Below, in pieces: positions 44,999-52,426 of a stretch of DNA of 64,000 bases (position 1 is its first letter; each line of letters begins with the position of its first letter). Below the pieces are notes generated by a model. That model searched no databases, was not told where the DNA came from, and saw only the letters and a program-made list of their open reading frames with translations. The stretch covers positions 1 through 64,000 of the forward strand of contig DHFW01000054.1 in NCBI GenBank assembly GCA_002402465.1. The letters run 5' to 3'. The stretch comes from Bacteroidales bacterium UBA4814 (lineage in GTDB: Bacteria; Bacteroidota; Bacteroidia; Bacteroidales; UBA7960). Both the position numbers and the translations under genes were made by a program.

Positions 44999-46677
44999 TC
45001 GGCTTTGAGTTTGCGGTACCTGATTCTTTTCGGAGCGCTATCGCCCAGTCTTTTCTTTTTGTATTCTTCATACTCGGAGTAGCTCCCTTCGAAGAAGCAC
45101 ACCTGTGAGTCGCCTTCAAAGGCCAGGATGTGGGTGGCCACCCGGTCGAGAAACCAACGGTCGTGGGTAATGATTACAGCGCAGCCGGCAAAGTTTTCCA
45201 AGCCTTCTTCGAGTGCCCTGAGGGTGTTGACGTCGATGTCGTTGGTAGGCTCATCGAGCAGCAGCACATTGGCTTCGCTTTTCAGCGTCATAGCCAGGTG
45301 CAGGCGGTTGCGCTCGCCGCCCGAGAGCACCCCGCACTTTTTGCCCTGGTCGGCCCCGCTGAAGTTGAACCGGGCCACATAAGCACGGCTGTTCATCGTT
45401 CTTCCGGAAAGATTTATCAGCTCATGCCCTCCCGAAATTACTTCCCATACACTCTTTTCCGGGTCAATATCGGCGTGGGCCTGGTCAACGTATCCAATCT
45501 TAACGGTTTCTCCCAGGCTGAATGAGCCTTTGTCGGCTTCAACCTGACTCATAATCATGCGAAACAAGGTGGTTTTTCCGGCACCATTGGGCCCTATTAT
45601 ACCAACAATACCGGCCGGGGGCAACGAAAATTCGAGGTTTTCGAAAAGCAATCTTTCGCCAAAGGCTTTGCTAACGCCATGTGCTTCAATTACTTTGTTT
45701 CCCAAGCGAGGCCCGTTGGGGATAAAAATTTCCAAGCGTTCTTCCTTTTGTTTTACATCTTCGCTGAGCATGCGGTCGTATGCGCTGAGCCTGGCCTTGG
45801 CTTTGGCATGGCGCCCCTTTGGACTCATACGCACCCATTCGAGTTCTCGCTCAAGGGTTTTGCGCCGTTTGCTTTCCGATTTTTCTTCCATTTCCAGGCG
45901 CCTGGCCTTTTGTTCGAGCCATGAGCTGTAATTTCCTTTCCAGGGAATGCCCTCTCCCCTGTCCAGTTCAAGAATCCAGCCTGCCACATTGTCGAGAAAA
46001 TAGCGGTCGTGGGTAATGGCAATTACGGTGCCTTTGTATTGTTTCAGGTGCAATTCGAGCCACTCTACACTCTCAGCATCGAGATGGTTGGTTGGCTCGT
46101 CGAGCAGCAAAATGTCGGGTTCCTTAAGCAGCAAGCGACAAAGGGCCACACGGCGTTTCTCTCCGCCACTCAGGTTCAGCACCGGGGTGTCGGGTTCGGG
46201 GCAACGCAGGGCGTCCATAGCCCGCTCCAGGCGGCTGTCGAGGTCCCAGCCGTTGTGTTGCTCAATCAGGTCGGAAAGTTCGCCCTGGCGCATGATCAGG
46301 TCGTTCATTTCTTCGTCAGTCATGGGCTCGGCAAATTTAAGATTCACTTCCTCGTATGCCTTCAGCACGTTTACCAGCTCCTGCACGCCCTCCTCCACTA
46401 TTTCGCGAACGGTTTTGGTGTCATCGAGAATGGGCTCCTGCGGTAAATACCCCACTGAATAGCCCGGAGAAAAGACCACCTCTCCCTGGAAGGATTTTTC
46501 TTCACCGGCAATAATACGCATCAGGGTCGATTTACCCGATCCGTTCAACCCAATGATGCCGATTTTGGCTCCATAAAAAAAGGACAGGTAAATATCTTTA
46601 AGCACCTGCTTGTTGTTTGGCGGAAAAACTTTGCTTACCCCCACCATGGAAAAAATGATCTTCTTGTCGTCGCTCAT
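44995..46677 (-). CDS. ettA: Energy-dependent translational throttle protein EttA (ABC-F)
   Basis: The chosen start ATG at 46677 (MSDDKKIIFSMVGVSKVFPP) gives 560 residues, matching EttA. An upstream in-frame start would add 65 unrelated residues. Two ABC domains are present: Walker A GLNGSGKSTLMR and GPNGAGKTTLFR, signatures LSGGEKRRVALC and LSGGERNRLHLAM, Walker B ILLLDEPTNHLD and LLLDEPTNDID, and between them the coiled linker including the PtIM-like region. There are no membrane segments. EttA binds the ribosomal E site and gates the first elongation step according to ATP level. Confidence 0.92.
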   Translation of the reverse strand: MSDDKKIIFSMVGVSKVFPPNNKQVLKDIYLSFFYGAKIGIIGLNGSGKSTLMRIIAGEEKSFQGEVVFSPGYSVGYLPQEPILDDTKTVREIVEEGVQELVNVLKAYEEVNLKFAEPMTDEEMNDLIMRQGELSDLIEQHNGWDLDSRLERAMDALRCPEPDTPVLNLSGGEKRRVALCRLLLKEPDILLLDEPTNHLDAESVEWLELHLKQYKGTVIAITHDRYFLDNVAGWILELDRGEGIPWKGNYSSWLEQKARRLEMEEKSESKRRKTLERELEWVRMSPKGRHAKAKARLSAYDRMLSEDVKQKEERLEIFIPNGPRLGNKVIEAHGVSKAFGERLLFENLEFSLPPAGIVGIIGPNGAGKTTLFRMIMSQVEADKGSFSLGETVKIGYVDQAHADIDPEKSVWEVISGGHELINLSGRTMNSRAYVARFNFSGADQGKKCGVLSGGERNRLHLAMTLKSEANVLLLDEPTNDIDVNTLRALEEGLENFAGCAVIITHDRWFLDRVATHILAFEGDSQVCFFEGSYSEYEEYKKKRLGDSAPKRIRYRKLKAD

Positions 46678-46815
46678 AAAAATGAATGGAATTTTTTTGT
46701 GCTGCAAATTTGCGAAAAAAACCGCTTGCCATAGGCAAAAACCGCAACAATTGTCAAAAGCTGCACAGGCTGTAACTAATGCCCTGGCAAAGGCCTGGCT
46801 GTGATAATAAGGTAG

Positions 46816-46824
46816 TATCTTTGC
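46816..46824 (+). promoter_or_regulatory. Promoter -7 element (TATCTTTGC) of the aspartase-fusion gene
   Basis: A perfect TAnnTTTGC element lies 56 bases before the start of the fusion gene. No strong -33 element was found. Confidence 0.5.
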
Positions 46825-46879
46825 AAAACTAAATCCCGTAATCCTACACCTGAAAATATTTACCAAAAGCATTCTGTTT

Positions 46880-48757
46880 ATGAAAGCCGAAGAAATAAAA
46901 AAATTTCTGAAGGGCGTGGAGCTTTTTCGCGACCTGAACGATGCCGAGCTGGATCATTTTTGCAGTGAAATAGAAAGCATGCATTTTAAAAGCGGGGCCA
47001 TGCTTTTTTCTGAAAACACCCCCGGGCAAAAGTTTCTTTACCTGATTTATGATGGCGAGGTAGAGCTGTTTAAGCGCACCCCATACGGGGAAGAGAAGCG
47101 TTTGTCGTTTTTCGGCAAGTTCGATTTTCTGGGAGAGGGTACCATGATTTCCGATGCGCCTCACAGTACCAATGCCCGTGCACTGAAGGACACCCATGTG
47201 CTCTGCATGAGCGGCAAGCGCTTCAAGGCCATGTTCGAAACCCATCCTCAAGTGGCACTGAAGGTTTTTTTGCGTATCTCGCAAATTATCTCCCGGCGCA
47301 TGCGCCAGAGCAACATTCGCCTGGTAAACGTGGCAGCACAATACGAGTCGGGCCGAACCCGAAGCGAGCACGACTTGCTGGGCGATCGAGAGGTGCCGCA
47401 CGAAGTATATTATGGCATTCAAACCATGCGAGCCATAGAGAACTTCAACATTAGCGGGGTAACACTGAGCTTCTTCCCTTTGCTTATCGAAGCCCTGGCC
47501 ATAGTAAAAATGGCTTCGGCCCGGGCCAACCACGACCTGGGTTTGCTACCTACCAATATTGCCAACGCCATTGTGAGGGCCTGCCACGAAATCATCAACG
47601 GAAAATATCACCAGCATTTTGTGGTAGATATGATACAGGGCGGAGCTGGTACTTCAACCAATATGAATGCCAACGAAGTGATTGCCAACCGCGCTCTGGA
47701 AATTTTGGGACACGAAAAAGGCGAGTACAAGTATTGTCATCCCAACAACCATGTAAATCTTTCACAATCGACCAACGATGCCTATCCAACGGCCATTAAA
47801 ATTGCCCTGATCAATAGCAATAAAAAGCTGGTGGAGGTGCTCGAAAGCCTTATTGAGGGATTTCGCCGAAAGGAAAAAGAGTTTGAACATATCATTAAAA
47901 TGGGCCGCACCCAGCTGCAGGATGCCGTGCCTATGACCCTTGGGCAGACCTTTGGCGCATACGCCACCACGCTAGAAGAAGAAATCAGCCGGCTGAATGA
48001 GAACGCCCAGCTTTTCCTGGAGGTAAACATGGGCGGTACAGCCATTGGAACCGGCATTAACGCTGAGCCGGAATATAGTGAAAAAGTGATTGACCATTTA
48101 AGGCGCATAACCGGAATGGATGTAAAACTGGCAGTCAACCTGGTGGAAGCTACCCAGGATACCGGGGCCTTTGTCATGTACTCATCGGCCGTGAAGCGTC
48201 TGGCCGTAAAACTTTCGAAAATTTCGAACGACCTGCGCCTGCTGTCTTCGGGGCCCAGGGCCGGATTAAACGAAATAAACCTTCCACCCATGCAGCCCGG
48301 CTCTTCCATTATGCCCGGCAAGGTCAATCCTGTAATTCCAGAAGTGGTTAACCAGATTGCCTTCAAGGTAATTGGCAACGACCTTACCGTGACACTGGCC
48401 GCTGAGGCTGGTCAGCTCGAGCTGAACGTAATGGAGCCCATTATTGTGCAAAGCCTTTTCCAGAGTATTGAAATGCTTAAAAATGGCATGACCACCTTTT
48501 TGCATCGTTGCGTAAAGGACATTACCGCCAACGAAGCGCATTGCCGCAGCATGGTGATGAACAGCATTGGGCTGGTCACGGCACTAAACCCCGTGCTGGG
48601 TTATGAAACCTGCACCCTTGTGGCCAAAGAAGCCCTGGAACAAAACAAAGGGGTGTATGACCTGGTGCTCGAAAAGAAACTGCTAACCAAAGAGGAATTG
48701 GATGAACTGCTGCTTCCGGAGAATATGATTATGCCGCAGAAGTTTAAAAAGAAATAG
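46880..48757 (+). CDS. Cyclic nucleotide-binding domain fused to aspartate ammonia-lyase
   Basis: A protein of 625 residues. Residues about 8-125 form a cyclic nucleotide-binding-like domain (FRDLNDAELDHFCSEIESMH, YLIYDGEVELF, FFGKFDFLGEGTMISDAPHS). In canonical cAMP pockets the turn reads GE...PRSA; here it is GEGTMISDAPHSTNA, so the arginine that contacts the phosphate is not evident. From residue 155 it is a full-length aspartase: TSTNMNANEVIANR, QSTNDAYPTAIKIA, GRTQLQDAVPMTLGQ, GTGINAEPEYSE and the signature GSSIMPGKVNPVIPEV. The aspartase converts aspartate to fumarate and ammonia. The N-terminal domain may be a regulator, but whether it binds any nucleotide is open. Confidence 0.88.
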   Translation: MKAEEIKKFLKGVELFRDLNDAELDHFCSEIESMHFKSGAMLFSENTPGQKFLYLIYDGEVELFKRTPYGEEKRLSFFGKFDFLGEGTMISDAPHSTNARALKDTHVLCMSGKRFKAMFETHPQVALKVFLRISQIISRRMRQSNIRLVNVAAQYESGRTRSEHDLLGDREVPHEVYYGIQTMRAIENFNISGVTLSFFPLLIEALAIVKMASARANHDLGLLPTNIANAIVRACHEIINGKYHQHFVVDMIQGGAGTSTNMNANEVIANRALEILGHEKGEYKYCHPNNHVNLSQSTNDAYPTAIKIALINSNKKLVEVLESLIEGFRRKEKEFEHIIKMGRTQLQDAVPMTLGQTFGAYATTLEEEISRLNENAQLFLEVNMGGTAIGTGINAEPEYSEKVIDHLRRITGMDVKLAVNLVEATQDTGAFVMYSSAVKRLAVKLSKISNDLRLLSSGPRAGLNEINLPPMQPGSSIMPGKVNPVIPEVVNQIAFKVIGNDLTVTLAAEAGQLELNVMEPIIVQSLFQSIEMLKNGMTTFLHRCVKDITANEAHCRSMVMNSIGLVTALNPVLGYETCTLVAKEALEQNKGVYDLVLEKKLLTKEELDELLLPENMIMPQKFKKK

Positions 48758-48775
48758 GATAGTAAATTTCCTTTT

Positions 48776-49360
48776 ATGAAATCTTCATGCACACCTTTGC
48801 CTGTCTGGCTCAATGGCTGGAAACACCACCTGGGTTTTGTATGCAGGGAGATTTTTTTTTATGAAAAATTGGACGAAGAGAATTTCAAGCAGCTTTGCAA
48901 AAAACTGAAGGTAATGGGCGCTTCTTTGTCTGATTTTTATACAGGGAAGCTCAAGCCTGGAGAAATAGCAATAGAAGTCAGCGACCAGTTGAAGAGTATA
49001 GGCGTTTATGAAAAGGAAGCATATTTTGGATGGATAAAAAAATCCGAAAAGAAATTCAGGGAGGTAACATTATCTGACCATTCTTTATGGACCCTGGTTC
49101 AATCTGATGACCGGCTGTATTATCTGCATATTCATCCTTCAAGATATTCGCCTCATACCATTAGGCTAAAAGGCAATATCCTTCGCAGTGCAGCCGCATT
49201 GCTCGCCTACGAAAAATTTTCTACAAAAGCGGTCAGAGATGTGGAAAGTATTAACCTCGTCAGAAAAGAATACCTTGGAATGTCGCCTTTAGATGCCCGG
49301 CATATTGAAGGAATATTGAAAACCAAGGAATTTCTGAAGGCCAGCTGCCTTAATCTTTAA
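48776..49360 (+). CDS. Hypothetical protein
   Basis: A protein of 194 residues, soluble and basic in part. No known family was recognised. Sequence features include KLKVMGASLSDFYTGKLKPG, KKEAYFGWIKKSEKKFREVT-like charged helices, YYLHIHPSRYSPHTIRLKGN and a C-terminal helical part. By eye it is richer in A/T and in AAA/GAA codons than its neighbours, suggesting recent acquisition or an uncharacterised lineage gene. It follows the aspartase-fusion gene by 18 bases and could share its transcript; convergence with the PepSY gene gives a 4-base overlap. Confidence 0.6.
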   Translation: MKSSCTPLPVWLNGWKHHLGFVCREIFFYEKLDEENFKQLCKKLKVMGASLSDFYTGKLKPGEIAIEVSDQLKSIGVYEKEAYFGWIKKSEKKFREVTLSDHSLWTLVQSDDRLYYLHIHPSRYSPHTIRLKGNILRSAAALLAYEKFSTKAVRDVESINLVRKEYLGMSPLDARHIEGILKTKEFLKASCLNL

Positions 49361-49911
49361 GCGTTCAGATACAGATACAGCAGCACGATGGGAATGATAA
49401 CCCCTGCAGAGGTAATCCAGGCGCCCCGTCGGGTGATCCCGTTTTTTCCTTTTAGTATAAACAGGCCCGTAATGGCCAGTATGATAAGCCCAGCTGCAAA
49501 GGCATCGCTGAACCAGGTCCAGAGCTTTCGGGGTGTGTTGTAGTGCAGGAAATTTACCTCGTGAAAGACAGGGCGCTTGCGAATCTTCTCCAGGTTGGCT
49601 GTGCCGCTAGCCAAGTCCACGTTAATGCTTCCGCCCTCAATAAAAATGCGCAGGTTGCTGCCTGTAACAATTTGCGTACGGTAGTTATCATCTTCGCCCA
49701 GCTGTTCTAAAAAATGCAGCGAGAGGTTTTTTCCGCTCAGCTCCGTGCTGGGTTTTTCGAGCTGATGGCTTTCCTGGGTAATAATATAATTTGGGTTCCA
49801 TTGGTGGCGGTGGTTCAGGGCTATGCCCGAAAGACCGTAAATAATAGCCATCCCAAAAAAGAAATAGCCCAGATCGCGGTGGATGGCACGGTTTAACTTT
49901 CGAATATTCAT
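49357..49911 (-). CDS. PepSY-associated membrane protein
   Basis: A protein of 184 residues with a first helix carrying the PepSY-TM hallmark HRDLGYFFFGMAIIYGLSG, then LNHRHQWNPNY. A periplasmic part (about 100 residues) is followed by two membrane helices (LIILAITGLFILKG; GVIIPIVLLYLYL). The layout is the PepSY-associated TM family, sometimes tied to iron or flavin redox systems. It lies downstream of the His-rich lipoprotein gene (95-base gap including a terminator). Function unknown. Confidence 0.75.
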   Translation of the reverse strand: MNIRKLNRAIHRDLGYFFFGMAIIYGLSGIALNHRHQWNPNYIITQESHQLEKPSTELSGKNLSLHFLEQLGEDDNYRTQIVTGSNLRIFIEGGSINVDLASGTANLEKIRKRPVFHEVNFLHYNTPRKLWTWFSDAFAAGLIILAITGLFILKGKNGITRRGAWITSAGVIIPIVLLYLYLNA

Positions 49912-49961
49912 GAACTGTGATTTAGTTCGGCAAAATTAATCAAGAATCGGAAAGGGCATAA

Positions 49962-49988
49962 AAAAACCGGCCACAAGGACCGGTTTTT
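49962..49988 (-). terminator. Terminator after the His-rich lipoprotein gene
   Basis: A 9-bp stem (A5-CCGG at 49962-49970 with CCGG-T5 at 49980-49988) around a 9-base loop sits 19 bases past the lipoprotein stop. The symmetrical A and T tracts allow function on either strand. Confidence 0.8.
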
Positions 49989-50006
49989 AATTTCTGTTGC
50001 GAGAAA

Positions 50007-50522
50007 TTATTTGATCTCGAAACTGGTAATTTCAATAAATGTGGCAATGTCGGGATCGATGCCGGCAGCCTTCATTTTTTCAATGGCTTCCTGCGTGGAG
50101 GCGCAGTCTTCATGGCCTTCTACATGGGCATGTTCTTCGCCTTCGTGGTCGCAGTCTTCTCCGTGCACATGCTCTTCGCTGAGGGCGTCGAGGTTGCTGA
50201 TGCTGGCCTTGAGTATGCCGGTAAGGGCAATTTCCATGCCTTCAAATTCAGGGTTAAACTGAGAAGCATGATCACCAAGCATTACTAGGATGCTGAGGCC
50301 TTCGCCATCGATTTCAGCCACACGCATTTTTTCTCCACTATGGCGGCAAATGTGTGAAATAATACCTTCAATGCGTACCTCCTGATTTTCAAAATCAAGG
50401 GGGTTCGAAATCAGTTCGGCTATTTCGTAGGTTTCAATCACAGCTTCTTCTTGGGTGGCCGTTTGCTGACCACAGCCAACGAAAAAGAATACGGCAACAA
50501 TTGCCAGGGCAAATCTTTTCAT
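50007..50522 (-). CDS. Lipoprotein with OB-like domain and His-rich segment
   Basis: A protein of 171 residues. A lipobox is visible (VFFFVGCGQQ, lipidated Cys near residue 17). Residues 25-110 look like an OB-fold-type domain (YEIAELISNPLDFENQEVRI, IEGIISHICRHSGEKMRVAE). This is followed by a His/Asp/Glu/Cys-rich stretch (EEHVHGEDCDHEGEEHAHVE, GHEDCAS) that looks like a metal-binding tether. The C-terminal tail is helical. A role in zinc, copper or iron handling is inferred from composition; no family function is known. Confidence 0.7.
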   Translation of the reverse strand: MKRFALAIVAVFFFVGCGQQTATQEEAVIETYEIAELISNPLDFENQEVRIEGIISHICRHSGEKMRVAEIDGEGLSILVMLGDHASQFNPEFEGMEIALTGILKASISNLDALSEEHVHGEDCDHEGEEHAHVEGHEDCASTQEAIEKMKAAGIDPDIATFIEITSFEIK

Positions 50523-50748
50523 TTTTTCTTTTTTGGTTTAGTGTTTGGATTAAACTTCGAGCAAAGTTAATTAATAATTTCGATACAGTTATTTAAGGGT
50601 TTTAATTATATTTTGTAGGTACTATTACGTAATTTTCAAGCTATGGGTCAGACTAGGTTCGCAGCACACCGAAACCTGCACAAACATCATTCGAAAAATT
50701 TCTTAATTTTACGGTAATCTTTCCGTAAAGCGAAAAAACGTAACGGCC

Positions 50749-51399
50749 ATGACAGACAATTACCATAGTAATATGATTAACAGCCTCTTGTCGGAGTACG
50801 AACAAACCATTGCCCGACTGGTGCTTTTCAGTTTGACAGAGCTGCCTTTCCCGCTTGGCGTTAAGAAAACCATCGATGTGCTCAAGGGCAACAAGTCGGC
50901 TTTCACCATCAATCATAGCCTCAATAAGTTGCATACCTTTTCGGTGCTGCCTGGCTATACCCGCGACCAACTTTCTGATATGCTCGATATTTTGATAAAT
51001 AATGGTCTGATAGCAGTGGAAAATATTTCGGCCGGTGATGAGGAATACCCGGTTTTAAAAATTACCTCCAAAGGAAATGACTATCTTGCCGGCAAGCTTC
51101 CCACCGAGTTTGTCTTACTGGATGCCCTGATGGATAGAGACGTTCCTGAAATTTCGGAAGACGATCAGGATCTTTACTACAAGCTGAAACAGACCCGCCG
51201 TCAGCTGGCCGAAGAAAATGACATTCCCGCCTTTATGGTATGCAGCGACATGGTGCTGCGCAATATCTGCATAAAAAAGCCCATGGAAAACGAAGACCTG
51301 GAAAAGATAAAGGGCGTTGGATCCAAATTCATGGAAAACTACAGCAAGCAGTTCCTTTATGTAATCAGGCAGTGGGTAACACGCGAAAAGAACATTTAA
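50749..51399 (+). CDS. Stand-alone RQC and HRDC domain protein
   Basis: A protein of 216 residues. Residues about 12-112 resemble the RQC winged helix of RecQ (SLTELPFPLGVKKTIDVLKG, YTRDQLSDMLDILINNGLIA, YPVLKITSKGNDYL). Residues 138-212 are an HRDC domain (LKQTRRQLAEENDIPAFMVC, EDLEKIKGVGSKFMENYSKQ). No helicase motor, no Walker A and no zinc-binding cysteines precede it, and the upstream 220 bases show no remnant of them. It has its own start codon and is probably a nucleic-acid-binding partner of a helicase encoded elsewhere. Confidence 0.75.
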   Translation: MTDNYHSNMINSLLSEYEQTIARLVLFSLTELPFPLGVKKTIDVLKGNKSAFTINHSLNKLHTFSVLPGYTRDQLSDMLDILINNGLIAVENISAGDEEYPVLKITSKGNDYLAGKLPTEFVLLDALMDRDVPEISEDDQDLYYKLKQTRRQLAEENDIPAFMVCSDMVLRNICIKKPMENEDLEKIKGVGSKFMENYSKQFLYVIRQWVTREKNI

Positions 51400-51415
51400 G
51401 TGATATTTTTTGGGT

Positions 51416-51424
51416 TACCTTTGC
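51416..51424 (+). promoter_or_regulatory. Promoter -7 element (TACCTTTGC) of the EamA transporter gene
   Basis: A perfect TAnnTTTGC element lies 16 bases before the chosen start ATG at 51440 and supports that start over the ATG at 51410, which would lie upstream of the element. Confidence 0.6.
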
Positions 51425-51439
51425 GCAAATTTTCATAGT

Positions 51440-52330
51440 ATGGAATTTCGCATTGGTGAGATGGCCGCGCTTTTTACAGCGTTTTGCTGGACAGTTACCT
51501 CCCTGGCATTTGAATCGGCTGGCCGAAAAGTCGGAAGTGTTGCCGTAAATATCATCAGGCTGGTAATGGCCCTGGTGCTTCTAAGTCTGTTTTCGTACAT
51601 TCGTCGAGGCATGTTTTTTCCCATGGATGCCACCGCCTACAACTGGTTCTGGCTGTTGCTGTCGGGTTTGGCAGGTTTTGTTATTGGCGACCTATTTCTT
51701 TTTAAAGCCTTTACGGTAATTGGTTCGCGTCTTTCAATGCTGGTTATGACCCTGGTGCCGCCCATCTCGGCCTTAATTGGCTGGCTGCTTATGGGCGAGT
51801 TGCTCTCGTGGCTCAACGTGCTGGGCATGAGCCTTACCATTTCGGGCATCGCCCTGGTCATTTTCAACAAGCAAAAGAGCAAGAAGCAGCCCGAAAAGAT
51901 TCCTCTAAGGGGATTGCTTTTTGCACTGGGAGGTGCCATAGGTCAGGCCAGCGGACTGGTACTGAGCAAATTCGGCATGGGCGATTACGACCCCTTTTCG
52001 GCCACCCAGATCAGGGTTATTGCCGGCATTGTTGGTTTTTCGGTTATCATCCATTTTTTCAGGCGCTGGTTGGCGGTGGGCAACGCGCTTAAACACCGCA
52101 AAGCCATGCTGCTCATGCTGCTTGGTGCCACTTTCGGGCCTTTCCTGGGTGTGTCGGCCTCGCTCATCGCGGTGCAAAACACGGCCACAGGTATTGCTTC
52201 CACTATTATGTCTATTACACCAATTCTCATCATTCCCCCTACCCTGATCTTTTTTAAACAAAAAGTAAGCTGGCAGGAAGTCGTAGGGGCTGTGATCAGT
52301 GTTGGCGGCGTTGCCCTGTTTTTTATATAA
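51440..52330 (+). CDS. EamA/DMT family transporter
   Basis: From MEFRIGEMAALFTAFCWTVT the protein has 296 residues with ten predicted membrane helices in two EamA repeats. The conserved positions SGLAGFVIGDLFLFKAFTVI and MTLVPPISALIGWLLMGELL (first repeat) and AVQNTATGIASTIMSITPIL (second) are typical of drug/metabolite exporters. The substrate cannot be inferred. The start is supported by the promoter element at 51416-51424. Confidence 0.88.
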   Translation: MEFRIGEMAALFTAFCWTVTSLAFESAGRKVGSVAVNIIRLVMALVLLSLFSYIRRGMFFPMDATAYNWFWLLLSGLAGFVIGDLFLFKAFTVIGSRLSMLVMTLVPPISALIGWLLMGELLSWLNVLGMSLTISGIALVIFNKQKSKKQPEKIPLRGLLFALGGAIGQASGLVLSKFGMGDYDPFSATQIRVIAGIVGFSVIIHFFRRWLAVGNALKHRKAMLLMLLGATFGPFLGVSASLIAVQNTATGIASTIMSITPILIIPPTLIFFKQKVSWQEVVGAVISVGGVALFFI

Positions 52331-52426
52331 GTAAGGCCCCTTCCGGAGAAAGCAATATGCAATAAACCCTTTCGTTGCTTATTTGTTATAAAGTGAACGG
52401 ATCCGGCGAAAGCCGCAAAGTGGAAA

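Noticed and set aside
46678..46872. Extension of ettA by 65 residues from an upstream ATG
   Set aside because: The extension lacks ABC-F similarity and runs through the divergent intergenic region that carries the aspartase promoter.
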